DNA from: Methanospirillum hungatei JF-1
Lineage (GTDB): Archaea; Halobacteriota; Methanomicrobia; Methanomicrobiales; Methanospirillaceae
Assembly: GCF_000013445.1 (NCBI RefSeq)
Contig: NC_007796.1
Span: 2,144,936 to 2,208,935 of the forward strand
Direction: 5' to 3'
Length of the DNA: 64,000 nucleotides
In this document: positions 1 through 9,305 of the stretch, piece after piece
Numbering within the stretch: position 1 is the stretch's first letter
Layout: each line of letters starts with the position of its first letter
Made by a program: the position numbers and the translations under genes
Notes under the pieces: generated by a model
Database searches by the model: none
Told to the model about the DNA's origin: nothing
What the model saw: the letters and a program-made list of their open reading frames with translations, nothing else

Positions 1-16
1 ATGCCTTCACAGTAAT

Positions 17-403
17 ATGCAAACTCAATCCTCCTCATTTGACTGGGAAGAATATATTGAATTAGCGAAGCAATTACAACAAAATCCTATTCCAAATGCT
101 CTATATCATACTGCTCTGTATCGGGCCATTGTAAGCAGAGCATACTATGGTGCATTTATGTATTCACGAAGGAGGGCTGAAAGAATCATAGGAGCTTTTT
201 CAGGTGTTAATATCCACGAACAAGTGATTGATTATTATAGTAATTCTGAATCAAAAAATCACCGAAAAGCAGGAACCTTTCTAAAAGTATTGAAAGATAA
301 ACGGGTTGAATGCGACTATTTTGATCACCTTACGGAAGATCCAAAAAGGATGGCTGATATATCAATAAAACTCGCAGATACTATAATTAATCTCATTCTG
401 TGA
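17..403 (+). CDS. HEPN-domain protein
   Basis: A small, mostly helical protein of 128 residues that looks like a HEPN-domain protein. The segment at about residues 36-52, with the pattern R-x4-SRAYYGAF, is the conserved helix of this family, and a second helix near residues 95-105 carries RVECDYFD. HEPN proteins are often RNases or the RNase half of toxin-antitoxin pairs; an R-rich stretch followed by a histidine (RRRAER to IHEQ) could be the catalytic R-x4-6-H-like motif, although the spacing is longer than usual. Its stop overlaps the GTG start of the next gene by four bases, so the two are probably co-transcribed. The family is fairly sure; the function is inferred. Confidence 0.65.
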   Translation: MQTQSSSFDWEEYIELAKQLQQNPIPNALYHTALYRAIVSRAYYGAFMYSRRRAERIIGAFSGVNIHEQVIDYYSNSESKNHRKAGTFLKVLKDKRVECDYFDHLTEDPKRMADISIKLADTIINLIL

Positions 404-1158
404 CTGAAATGCACTTCCAAACCTCATACAGTCGGACCAGGATAAGAGATATGCATGAAGCAATCTTTAACTTCTTAGAAATAAAAAGGAAGGATGTCTG
501 GAGTATTCCGCTCACGATGCTTCAGGAGGTCATCATCAATGCTCTTGTCCATGCAGATTATTCACAGATAGGAGTACCGATACGGTTGTCATTCTTTGAT
601 GACCGGATTGAGGTGGAAAATCCCGGCATTCTCCTCCCTGGTATGACGATTGAGGATGTGAAGTCCGGGGTGTCGAAGATCCGGAACCGGGTGATTGCCC
701 GGGTGTTTCGGGAGTTAGATCTGATTGAACAGTGGGGGAGCGGGTTTCGCCGGATACTTCAAGAGGCTTCGGATTTGGAGCTTACCGAACCGGTGATCGA
801 GGAGATCGGGATGCGGGTCCGGGTGAGAGTTTTTCTCTCTGAAGAACTGGTGATTCATACCGAGGGACTAAGTAGGGACCAAGTTGGGACCAAGTCGGGA
901 CTCAGTCCTTCCGGCAGGGACCAGGTTGATCTGAATGATGAGCAGCGAATGGTCTTGCAGAAATGCATTCAGGAGTCCGGAATTACAGACCTGATGGCGG
1001 TGGTACAGAGAACCAACCGGAGTACGTTCAGAGAAGCGGTGATCAATCCGTTGCTGGATAAGGAGCTGCTGGAGATGACGATACCAGATAAACCAAACAG
1101 CAGTAAGCAGAAGTACCGGATTACCCCGAAAGGAAAGGATCTTCTGGCAATTATATGA
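400..1158 (+). CDS. ATP-binding/winged-helix transcriptional regulator, N-terminally shortened
   Basis: The protein matches the C-terminal part of RecG-like or AlbA_2-type regulators (HATPase_c_4 domain plus winged helix). An N-box-like EVIINALVHADYS lies at about residues 43-55, followed by DDRIEVENPG and a G-rich segment ending in IEQWGSGFRRI near residue 118. The last 75 residues look like a winged helix. Full-length relatives usually carry an AlbA/Schlafen-type domain of roughly 130 residues in front; here only about 25 residues precede the ATPase part. The GTG start overlaps the stop of the HEPN gene. It may be a truncated relic or a shortened functional form; the sequence alone does not decide. 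Confidence 0.6.
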   Translation: MTEMHFQTSYSRTRIRDMHEAIFNFLEIKRKDVWSIPLTMLQEVIINALVHADYSQIGVPIRLSFFDDRIEVENPGILLPGMTIEDVKSGVSKIRNRVIARVFRELDLIEQWGSGFRRILQEASDLELTEPVIEEIGMRVRVRVFLSEELVIHTEGLSRDQVGTKSGLSPSGRDQVDLNDEQRMVLQKCIQESGITDLMAVVQRTNRSTFREAVINPLLDKELLEMTIPDKPNSSKQKYRITPKGKDLLAII

Positions 1159-1177
1159 AAATAAAGGAAAAAAGTGT

Positions 1178-1456
1178 ATGAATATTATTCCCTCTCATGA
1201 ATTCATCACCCACCGGGTAGCGAATTCAATGTGTCATCAGGATTCCGGACTGATGGACAGGTATGTCTGGATGTCTGATAGTCTGACCTTCGATCATATC
1301 CTTTTTACTGAAAATAACTATGCAGATCGAAGATATTCGATACTACATGAACAAAAACAGATCTTTGCATCGGGGGATATACTGTATCTTCAACCTGAAA
1401 AACTGGGGCTGAATATCCTCATGGAGCGAAGGCTGATAGAAGAGGGAATATCATGA
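1178..1456 (+). CDS. hypothetical protein
   Basis: An open frame of 92 residues just after the regulator gene. I do not recognise the family. It is soluble, has no signal peptide or membrane helix, and is rich in I, L, H and E. Its last codons overlap another ATG whose frame ends after only 13 residues, immediately before the broken pglX remnant. This arrangement suggests that the stretch is scar tissue between the regulator and the BREX genes, so the ORF could be a residue of a larger gene. It is listed because it is open, intact and follows its neighbour by only 19 bases. Confidence 0.3.
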   Translation: MNIIPSHEFITHRVANSMCHQDSGLMDRYVWMSDSLTFDHILFTENNYADRRYSILHEQKQIFASGDILYLQPEKLGLNILMERRLIEEGIS

Positions 1457-1588
1457 GAAATGACAGGATCAGGTCAGGGTTTGGATGTGTGTAAGAGGAA
1501 AAGATATGGTAGATACGAAGAGTAATAATCCGGTTCCGAATTTTTATCGGGCATCGGCAGAGGATTTTAAGAAGATTCCGGGAAGTCC

Positions 1589-1596
1589 TATTGCTT
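1589..1596. repeat. target site duplication, left copy (TATTGCTT)
   Basis: Eight bases, TATTGCTT, lie directly before the left end of the IS1-family element and recur at 2694-2701 directly after its right end. Removing one copy plus the element restores the continuous pglX reading frame (SPIAYWVTD), which confirms the insertion point. IS1 elements usually make duplications of 8-9 bp. Confidence 0.9.
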
Positions 1597-2693
1597 GGTA
1601 CTGGCCTCCTTTAGAACTGAACATGGTAGTTTAAAAACTCACTCCAATTCCAAAGATGATCAGTAATACTTTCTAACATTGCTGGAGACTTGTGACTACT
1701 TTTTACTTCGATAAAATTATGCACAAATTGAAAGATATTTAGCGCTGAAATGAATCTATTGAGTTTTTTTGAAAAAGAGGCAGTTTTCCTTCCAAAACGG
1801 CTCAATCGTTGTCTGATTTTATTATTGTAGCCCTCAATGACTGAGGTAGAGATTGCTTTACTATCTGGATTTCCCATAATTTTCTCTCGAATGACATAAA
1901 CAAGTTTATTCTTCTCTTTTACTTTGATCACCTGACCATAATCCAAGCATGGCTCACAATATAATTCAGGTAAACAAATGCTATATTGGACGTTTCCATC
2001 AGTAAAAATCGATATTTTGTTTTCTGGCGTTGGAAGTTCCATTCGGTTAAAAAATCGAACTAACATATCTGCACAAGTATCAATATTTCTTTTTCCAGAT
2101 TCAAATGCTAAAAATAATCCAGAATCCCTTTTAAAACAAGTATAGGACCAACAATCACCTAATTCTTCAGAGTCAGTTGTTAGGAGATTCTTGTTTTTTT
2201 TTGAACAAACTCCCAAATTTCATCCATCTCACAATCCCCCGCGGAAATGTCATGAATAAAATAATCGTTGAGTTTTTCAGCATGTTCACCGATTAAGTGA
2301 TAATATCGAGATATAGTGTCGCGATGGTGTCCGGTAACTCGAGATACTCCTCGAATTGAAGTTTTTTCAGTCGAGTGTTTCGCAATTATGAGAACAGCAG
2401 TTCGTGGTAAACGAGAATCATACAGAGGAGTATTTTTAGTTTCAATAAAAAAACGTCGACAGTGATGGCAATAGTACTGTTGATTGCCTGCAGAATTATG
2501 CCCATTTTTAGTAATATTCTTTCCATCTTCAATTTGAAAATAAGTACAATCCGGATTTTGACACGTAATCAATATAGGACCACGTTTTCCAACCATGAAA
2601 ATAATTATATCTAAACTTATATTAATTTTTAGTACATAAAATTTAATACTTTATTTGCACTTAGTATTACCAGCTTGCTAACAGGGCACTACC
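1597..2693 (-). mobile_element. IS1-family insertion sequence, about 1.1 kb
   Basis: The element is bounded by imperfect inverted ends: the left end begins GGTACTGGCCT and the reverse complement of the right end begins GGTAGTGCCCT. The 8-bp direct repeat TATTGCTT flanks it. It encodes a two-frame IS1-type transposase on the minus strand. At 1,097 bp it is longer than bacterial IS1 (about 770 bp), as many archaeal IS1 relatives are. It sits inside pglX. The intact transposase frames and the exact target duplication suggest a fairly recent insertion. Confidence 0.9.
1611..2596 (-). CDS. IS1-family transposase (InsA/InsB', joined by -1 frameshift)
   Basis: The first frame (2596 down to 2180, 138 residues) resembles InsA: an N-terminal zinc finger with C-x4-C and CHHC cysteines at about residues 12-45, then a helix-turn-helix. 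The second frame (2216 down to 1611) carries the catalytic part: FTDGN holds the second acidic residue, and the C-terminal [16 protein letters not shown] matches the IS1 signature around the last catalytic glutamate. DEIWEF at the end of frame one supplies the first aspartate. The frames overlap at nine A residues followed by C (2194-2202), which fits the A-AAA-AAC slippery site of IS1. A -1 slip there gives one fused protein of about 325 residues. The frameshift is inferred from family knowledge. Confidence 0.88.
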
Positions 2694-2701
2694 TATTGCT
2701 T
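2694..2701. repeat. target site duplication, right copy (TATTGCTT)
   Basis: This is the right-hand copy of the 8-bp direct repeat flanking the IS1-family element; see the left copy at 1589-1596. The pglX frame resumes within this repeat. Confidence 0.9.
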
Positions 2702-4365
2702 ATTGGGTAACCGATAGAGTAAGAGAAATATTTACTCAATCCGTTCCATTATTTGATATTTCAAGCGTAGTCTGTGGTATGACAACAGGAGATAACAATA
2801 TTTTCGTTCGAAATTGGTTTGAAGTTTGTGATAATAAATGCGGGTGGGGAATCTCTAACCCAGAGGAAGCAATTGTTTCTGGAAAAAAGTGGTTTCCATA
2901 TAATAAGGGTGGAGAATTTCGTAAATGGTATGGAAATAATACGCATTTAGTAAATTGGGAGAATGATGGTTCAGAAATAGTAAAATCGGGTCGAGCATAT
3001 CCAAGATCACGCCATCTATATTTTAAAGAGAATATTACCTGGACCTTTATTAGTTCCTCGAAATTTGGAGTTCGAATTTCAAATAAAGGATATATTTTTG
3101 ATATGAGTGGATGTTGTGCATTTCCCAAAAAAAATAGTCAATATTTTCCGATTGTTGGTTTTTTATGCACAAAAATTACCTTTGATTTATTAATGACAAT
3201 GAATCCTACATTAAATTTTCAAGTAGGAAATGTAGGTGTTTTACCTTGGTTAGAGGAAAAAATTAGCATTTTTAGTGATAAAATCACATCAACGGTGAAA
3301 AAAATCATTACTATCTCTCGTCAAGACTGGGACTCATACGAAACCTCCTGGGACTTCACCACCCTCCCCCTCATCTCCCCCGAATACCTCTCTCCGACCA
3401 TCGAAGCCTCCTACCAGAAACTCCGCTCCCATTGGCAGGAGATGACCACCGAGATGAAAGAACTCGAAGAGGAGAACAATAAAATATTTATCGAAGCCTA
3501 TGGCCTGCAGGACGAACTCACCCCTGACGTCCCCCTCTCCGAGATCACCCTCACCTGCAACCCCCATTACCGGTATGACGCCAGTAAACCGGAAGAGGAA
3601 CTCGAAGCCCTCCTCCGAACCGATACCATCAAAGAGCTCATCTCCTATGCCGTCGGGTGCATGTTCGGGCGGTACTCACTGGACAAACCAGGCCTTATCC
3701 TCGCAAACCAGGGAGAGACCGTCGAGGATTACCTGAAACAGGTACCACACCCCACATTCAGACCTGACGATGACAACATCATCCCGGTCCTTGATGACGA
3801 ATACTTCCCTGATGACATCGTAGGCAGATTCAAAAATTTCCTTAAGATCGTATTTGGAGAGAAGACCCTCTCCCAGAACCTTGATTACATCGCCCAGGCA
3901 TTGACCGGAAAGAGCACACCCTCACCAGAGAAGGTCATCAGGGACTACTTCCTCAAGGACTTCTTTAAAGATCACGTCCAGCGATACAAGAAACGGCCCA
4001 TATACTGGATGTTCTCATCCGGAAAGCAACAGGGATTCAATGCCCTCATCTACATGCACCGGTACAATAAGACGACGCTCGCAAAGATGAGGACCGATTA
4101 CCTCCTTGAACTCGAAGCAAAACTGGATGCAGAACTCACCGCTTTGAGTGAGGACCCGGTGAAGAACAAAGCACGGATATCCAAGATCAAGAAGCAGATC
4201 GATGAGATGAAAACGTGGGATGAACTCCTCAACAACAAGGCACTTGCACTCATCGAGATAGACCTTGATGACGGCGTTGTTGTCAATTATGCAAAGTTTA
4301 AGGGACTGGTCCGGGCGATATGAACTCCCAGGAATCAGGAGAGAAAGACCGGGGAGAGGGAAATT

Positions 4366-6987
4366 ATGGCTATTCTGAGTATTGAGAAGACAACCGCTGC
4401 AATCCTGGAGAAATTTAAAACCCTCTCTGAATTTGAGACCAGAAAGATCGTCTTCTGGTACGACGGGGAACAGACCGCCGGGGAAGAGGACCTGACCCAT
4501 ATCAGAGAGGCACTCGGAGAGCAGGGCATTCGGATGCATATCCTGAACGGGAATTATTTTGCCACCAAAAAACTCCTTGAACATGAAGATATCACATCAT
4601 CCTACCTCATCTACTCAGCCCAGCCTGAACCAGACTATGAGAAGAACTGGCTATTAGACATCCAGCTCTACTCCGAACGGTTCGAAAACAGCCGGATATC
4701 AGATATCAAGGCAGAGATAGGAATCGAAGGATATGACCTTGATCCCTTCCTTGGAGCCAACCAGAAATTCTTCTCGAATAAGAGACGTGCCCTTGGATTT
4801 AAGAAGTTCTATGAACCAGCCTGGAGAGAAGAGGACTGCATCAGGGGAATACTCGCCGTTCTCTCGAATGCATCCGCCCCGGACGTCCGTGAGATAATAA
4901 AGTCGGTCCTGATGGGTTCCCTTCATGAAGATGAGAATACCCTCTGGGAACAGATAGCAAAGTTTGACCTCACCGAACGGTTCTGGGAGATAGTGCGGAA
5001 ACAATTCGGGTATTACCAGGAGAGCCCGACCCTGAAAAAATTATTCCTAAGTCTTCTCATCACCCACATCGACCGGAATGCCACCCTCCCGCTCGGCCAC
5101 CTGGAACAGTTCGTCAATGCAAAACGACAAGGAAATGAATGTGAGTTATTCATCTCCGGATGGATGCATCACGCCCGGGATTCAGCCCGATTTGACAGCT
5201 ACTGCACCGACCTCCTGACGGAACAGGATAAAAAACTCGAGAAAGAACTGACCTCCATCGTGGATAATGAACGAATAGAAGGCTATCTGAATCCCGAAGC
5301 ACCTGACATCTTTGACAAGAGCATCATCAGAAAGATAGTATCAACCCTCTCCGATGGCGGGCAGGACTATGACAAGTACCTCTCCTGGATCGAAGCACGA
5401 AAGACAAAACACTACTTCCATGAGTTTGAGGACATTTACGCTGCCCTGGTATCTGCAATAAACCTCATCCGGCTAGCAGAGCAGTGCGAAGAAGAGAAGA
5501 TCCTCGCAGCTACCCCTCATGAACTCTTCCGGACCTATACTGACCGGTATTATCTCCTTGACTATCAGTACCGGAAATTCTACACCTCTTATGACAAAAC
5601 CAGCGATAAAGACATCTTAAAAACCCATATCCGGGAGATTGTCGAGCGGCAGTACCTCCATATCACCCAGAAGATCCAGATGAAATGGAGTGACCTTATC
5701 ACGGCACAAGACCGGACCAGCTGGGGAGTTGAACTCATAGAGCCCCAGGAACAGTTCTATACCGCCCATGTAGATAAGATCATCTCCAGAAATGACCGTG
5801 ATAAAGTGGCGGTCATCATCTCCGATGCCATGCGGTACGAGGTAGCCGTTGAACTAAAAGAAAACCTCAATAAGAACACAAACGGCACCATTGAACTCAC
5901 TTCTATGGCCGGATGTCTCCCTTCATATACCAAACTTGGGATGGCGGCACTCCTTCCTCATACCATACTTGAATTTCAAAAAGAACACATCCTCGTTGAC
6001 GGAATGAACGCTGATGGCATTGAAAACCGGGAGAAAATTCTCACCAGGACCAAAGAGGAGTCGATTGCACTCCGGTTCAAAGAGCTCCGTGAGCTCAGAA
6101 GAGATCAAGCCAGGGAAAAAATCAGGGGAAAGCGGGTGATATATATCTACCACAATAAGATAGATGATACCGGAGATAACCAGCAATCCGAAGATGAAGT
6201 GTTCAAAGCCGCTGATGAAACAATCCAGGAGATTGAAGACATGGTAAACCGCCTGGTCAATTCCCTGAACATCAGTAACATCATCATCACGGCAGATCAC
6301 GGATTTCTCTATACCCGTAATGCCCTTGAAGATATCGATGTCATTGATGTAGCCGGATTTGACAAAGATCAATTCATCTCCTCAAACAAGCGGTTCATCA
6401 TCAGCAGTGAAAAGACCAACCTCATGAACACCCATCGCTTTCTCATGGATTATATCTCAGATGAACAAAAAACGCTCTATATCTACACACCCTATGCAGA
6501 TCTCAGGTTTAAAATGGCCGGAGGCGGACGAAATTTCGTCCATGGCGGATTGTCCTTACAAGAGATAGCAATCCCGGTGCTCCTCTATAACCACAACAAA
6601 TCCCTGTCAGACCTTGATAAAAAGGGTATTGAATATGGAAAGGTTGGCATCACCCTCATCGGACAGAGCAGGAAGATAACGAACAACCCATTCAAAATTA
6701 CCCTGTTCCAGACCGAAAACGTAACCGAGAAACGAGGACACCTCAAATGCAGGATTGCCCTCTATGATAACTCCGGTGCCAGAGTCAGCGATGAAAAGGT
6801 CATTCTGGCCGACAGAACCACAGATGATCCAAACCAGAGAAAAATAAATATCACCCTGACCATGGACAGCAAAATTAAAAATGGTATATACATCCTGAAA
6901 GCCATAGATGAAGATGTGAAAGCAACATTCCGCGATGTCCTCGAGATACCCGTTGAAGTTGATATTTTGATACCCGATGATTTTTAA
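4366..6987 (+). CDS. pglZ: BREX type 1 protein PglZ (alkaline phosphatase superfamily)
   Basis: A protein of 873 residues, close to the usual BREX-1 PglZ length. PglZ is a core BREX component with an alkaline-phosphatase-type fold whose exact reaction is unsettled. The PglZ domain occupies about residues 475-740. It contains IISDAMRYE near residue 483, an ADHGF metal-ligand motif near residue 643, and GGGRNFVHGGLS near residue 717. The N-terminal 450 residues are helical and family-specific. The ATG follows a GGGAG-rich ribosome binding site and lies 42 bases after pglX, so it belongs to the same operon. Codon use is homogeneous and GC-rich. The frame is intact, in contrast to the broken pglX. 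Confidence 0.93.
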   Translation: MAILSIEKTTAAILEKFKTLSEFETRKIVFWYDGEQTAGEEDLTHIREALGEQGIRMHILNGNYFATKKLLEHEDITSSYLIYSAQPEPDYEKNWLLDIQLYSERFENSRISDIKAEIGIEGYDLDPFLGANQKFFSNKRRALGFKKFYEPAWREEDCIRGILAVLSNASAPDVREIIKSVLMGSLHEDENTLWEQIAKFDLTERFWEIVRKQFGYYQESPTLKKLFLSLLITHIDRNATLPLGHLEQFVNAKRQGNECELFISGWMHHARDSARFDSYCTDLLTEQDKKLEKELTSIVDNERIEGYLNPEAPDIFDKSIIRKIVSTLSDGGQDYDKYLSWIEARKTKHYFHEFEDIYAALVSAINLIRLAEQCEEEKILAATPHELFRTYTDRYYLLDYQYRKFYTSYDKTSDKDILKTHIREIVERQYLHITQKIQMKWSDLITAQDRTSWGVELIEPQEQFYTAHVDKIISRNDRDKVAVIISDAMRYEVAVELKENLNKNTNGTIELTSMAGCLPSYTKLGMAALLPHTILEFQKEHILVDGMNADGIENREKILTRTKEESIALRFKELRELRRDQAREKIRGKRVIYIYHNKIDDTGDNQQSEDEVFKAADETIQEIEDMVNRLVNSLNISNIIITADHGFLYTRNALEDIDVIDVAGFDKDQFISSNKRFIISSEKTNLMNTHRFLMDYISDEQKTLYIYTPYADLRFKMAGGGRNFVHGGLSLQEIAIPVLLYNHNKSLSDLDKKGIEYGKVGITLIGQSRKITNNPFKITLFQTENVTEKRGHLKCRIALYDNSGARVSDEKVILADRTTDDPNQRKINITLTMDSKIKNGIYILKAIDEDVKATFRDVLEIPVEVDILIPDDF

Positions 6988-6999
6988 ACGTGATGTGAC

Positions 7000-9063
7000 A
7001 TGACTGACCTGACACCCGAACCACTACCGGAACAGAGCGATGATCCTGATACAGATAGGAAGCTTAACACCTGGTTTCCCGGCAGGGTGGTCAGAAAAGA
7101 CCTCACCATAAAACTCAAAGGGTCCAATAATGTCCCGGTCTATGTCCTTGAATACCTGCTTGGATCCTATTGTGCCACCGATGATGAATCACTCATAGAA
7201 GAAGGAGTCACAAAAGTAAAACGGATTCTGGCAGACAATTACGTCCGGCCTGATGAAGCTGAACTTATCAAATCCAGAATCAGGGAGACCGGGTATTACA
7301 CCGTCATTGATAAAATAACCGTCCGGCTGAATGAAAAGAGGGATGTATATGAAGCAGAGTTCTCATCCCTTGGAATCAAGGAGATAGAGATTGAACCGGA
7401 AACAATCAGAAGATATGAGAAATTGCTCGGGGGTGGGATCTGGTGCATCGTAAAGATGGAATATATGTCCGAAGGATCGCGATCACCCTTTGTCATCGCA
7501 AGTCTCAAACCGATTCAGATCCCGAACATGGATATAAATGAACTCATCGACCGGAGGAAATACTTCACCAAAGATGAGTGGATCGATATACTACTCCGGA
7601 CCGTCGGGATGGAACCGGACACCCTTGATTATACGGTAAAATGGCACCTGCTCCTGAGGCTTGTACCCCTGGTTGAAAATAATTACAACCTTTGTGAACT
7701 TGGGCCGAGAAGCACTGGCAAATCCCATGTATACAAAGAGATATCCCCAAATTCAATCCTCATCTCCGGAGGACAAACCACCGTCGCAAACCTCTTTTAC
7801 AACCTAAGCTTACGACAGGTCGGACTTGTCGGGCTCTGGGATGTCGTTGCTTTTGATGAAGTAGCCGGAATCAGGTTCAAGGACAAGGATGGCATCCAGA
7901 TACTCAAGGATTACATGGCATCCGGTTCATTTGCCCGGGGAAAAGACCAGATCAATGCAAATGCCTCAATCGTATTTGTCGGAAACGTCAATGAAAGTAT
8001 CCAGTCCTTACTCAAGACCGCCCATCTCTTTGCTCCGTTCCCTGATGCAATGAACAATGACAGTGCCTTTTTTGACCGGATACATTACTATCTCCCCGGT
8101 TGGGAAGTTCCCAAATTCAGACCTGAACACTTCACCATGCGGTATGGATTCATCGTGGATTACCTGGCCGAATACCTCCGTGAGATGAGGAAACGTTCGT
8201 TTGGTGACACTATCTTCAAATACTTCAGATTTGGCAGTAACCTGAACCAGCGTGACACCATAGCCATCAAGAAAACCTGTTCCGGTCTTTTAAAACTCAT
8301 CTACCCGGATGACAGTGCCACAAAAGAAGATGTTCGTGAGATACTGGAATATGCCCTTGTCGGACGGAGAAGGGTAAAAGAACAACTCAAAAAAATCGGG
8401 GGCATTGAGTTTTACGATGTCAACTTCTCTTATTTCGATAACGAAGAAGGGACCGAGCATTTCGTGACAGTCCCGGAGAGCGGAGGGAGTAAGTTAATCC
8501 CCGAAGGTATGACCAAACCAGGTCAGGTATATTCAGTAAGTCGAAATGAAGAGGGTAAAATAGGAGTATATAAGTTTGAGCTCCAGGTTATACCCGGCTC
8601 TGGAAAATATGAAAAATCGGGTCTTGGATCAAATATGAAAGCAAAGGAATCAGTCCAGACCGCTTTTCATTATTTCAAAGCCAATGCAAAGTCTGTAAGC
8701 CAGAGCATCTCCACCAAGGAACGGGATTATCAGCTCCATGTGCAGGATCTCATGGGTGTTGGGATATCAGATGAACTGGCTCTTCCGGCTTTCATCAGTC
8801 TCTGTTCCGGTGCTCTTGGAAAACCGGTCCATGAGTCGATTGTCATTCTTGGGACCTTCACCATCGGTGGCTCGGTGAGCACTATTGATAATCTATCCGA
8901 TCTCCTTCAGATTGCTCTTGATGCCGGGGCAAAAAAAGTCCTGATACCGATCTCATCAGCAGGAAAGATCTCGGTTGTTCCCCCTGACCTCTTCAGCAAA
9001 TTTCAGATATCATTCTATGAAGATCCAGTCGATGCGGTGTATAAATCGATTGTATTGTCGTAG
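7000..9063 (+). CDS. brxL: BREX protein BrxL (AAA+ ATPase with Lon-like domain)
   Basis: A protein of 687 residues typical of BrxL, the Lon-related AAA+ component of BREX. A Walker A motif, GPRSTGKSH, lies near residue 235, a Walker B-like VVAFDEVAG near residue 285 and sensor-like GNVNES near residue 328. The last 150 residues form the Lon-protease-like domain. In this domain I cannot see the G-x-SA serine box or the GGLKEK lysine of active Lon; the aligned stretches read ISDELALPAF and IDNLSDLL, so peptidase activity is doubtful. The gene starts 12 bases after pglZ, in the same operon. It is the last BREX gene here. Confidence 0.92.
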   Translation: MTDLTPEPLPEQSDDPDTDRKLNTWFPGRVVRKDLTIKLKGSNNVPVYVLEYLLGSYCATDDESLIEEGVTKVKRILADNYVRPDEAELIKSRIRETGYYTVIDKITVRLNEKRDVYEAEFSSLGIKEIEIEPETIRRYEKLLGGGIWCIVKMEYMSEGSRSPFVIASLKPIQIPNMDINELIDRRKYFTKDEWIDILLRTVGMEPDTLDYTVKWHLLLRLVPLVENNYNLCELGPRSTGKSHVYKEISPNSILISGGQTTVANLFYNLSLRQVGLVGLWDVVAFDEVAGIRFKDKDGIQILKDYMASGSFARGKDQINANASIVFVGNVNESIQSLLKTAHLFAPFPDAMNNDSAFFDRIHYYLPGWEVPKFRPEHFTMRYGFIVDYLAEYLREMRKRSFGDTIFKYFRFGSNLNQRDTIAIKKTCSGLLKLIYPDDSATKEDVREILEYALVGRRRVKEQLKKIGGIEFYDVNFSYFDNEEGTEHFVTVPESGGSKLIPEGMTKPGQVYSVSRNEEGKIGVYKFELQVIPGSGKYEKSGLGSNMKAKESVQTAFHYFKANAKSVSQSISTKERDYQLHVQDLMGVGISDELALPAFISLCSGALGKPVHESIVILGTFTIGGSVSTIDNLSDLLQIALDAGAKKVLIPISSAGKISVVPPDLFSKFQISFYEDPVDAVYKSIVLS

Positions 9064-9129
9064 GATAAAAGAAATATCAAGCCCTATTTATAGAAATCAG
9101 TCATTGGGGTTAGGTTCTTTGAAATATCA

Positions 9130-9231
9130 TTATCTCCCATACCCCTCCGGCACATCCTCAAACTCACCCCAGGTAAACCAATCACTTCCCCCCACTATAT
9201 CAGACCACCAAAGAGCCAGGAAATACTTCAT
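9130..9231 (-). CDS. possible small acidic, tryptophan-rich protein (33 aa)
   Basis: A frame of 33 codons starting MKYFLALWWSD and ending EDVPEGYGR. Its composition (four tryptophans, acidic tail) looks protein-like. It is too short for family assignment and could be a fragment of a larger gene disrupted near the BREX/IS boundary. I see no clear ribosome binding site. Confidence 0.25.
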   Translation of the reverse strand: MKYFLALWWSDIVGGSDWFTWGEFEDVPEGYGR

Positions 9232-9305
9232 GAAAAAACATTTGATTCATACGCGGGAGGTAAACCCGCCCGACTCATCATGAACATACGGGAACCCAGG
9301 ATAAC

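Larger units (their letters stand above)
1506..4323 (+). pseudogene. pglX: BREX type 1 PglX-type methyltransferase, truncated and IS-interrupted
   Basis: BREX PglX (BrxX) is the adenine-N6 methyltransferase that marks host DNA. Here the frame begins at an ATG and reads [10 protein letters not shown], a conserved mid-protein PglX motif, then is interrupted by an IS1-family element. It resumes in the same frame at 2695 with YWVTDRVREIF and runs to the normal C-terminus (about 540 residues). The N-terminal half, which carries the SAM-binding and NPPY motifs, is absent: upstream lie unrelated short ORFs. The first 210 or so codons after the insertion are AT-rich, whereas the rest, from about 3330, uses GC-rich codons like pglZ. 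Loss of methylation function is inferred. A residual protein could start at the ATG at 2779. Confidence 0.85.

Noticed and set aside
3334-3567. Minus-strand glycine-rich frame opposite pglX
   Set aside because: It mirrors a GC-rich coding strand and has no independent motif or start signal; it is a shadow of pglX.
4015-4584. Long minus-strand frame across the pglX/pglZ junction
   Set aside because: It spans the intergenic join of two well-supported genes and reads their antisense.
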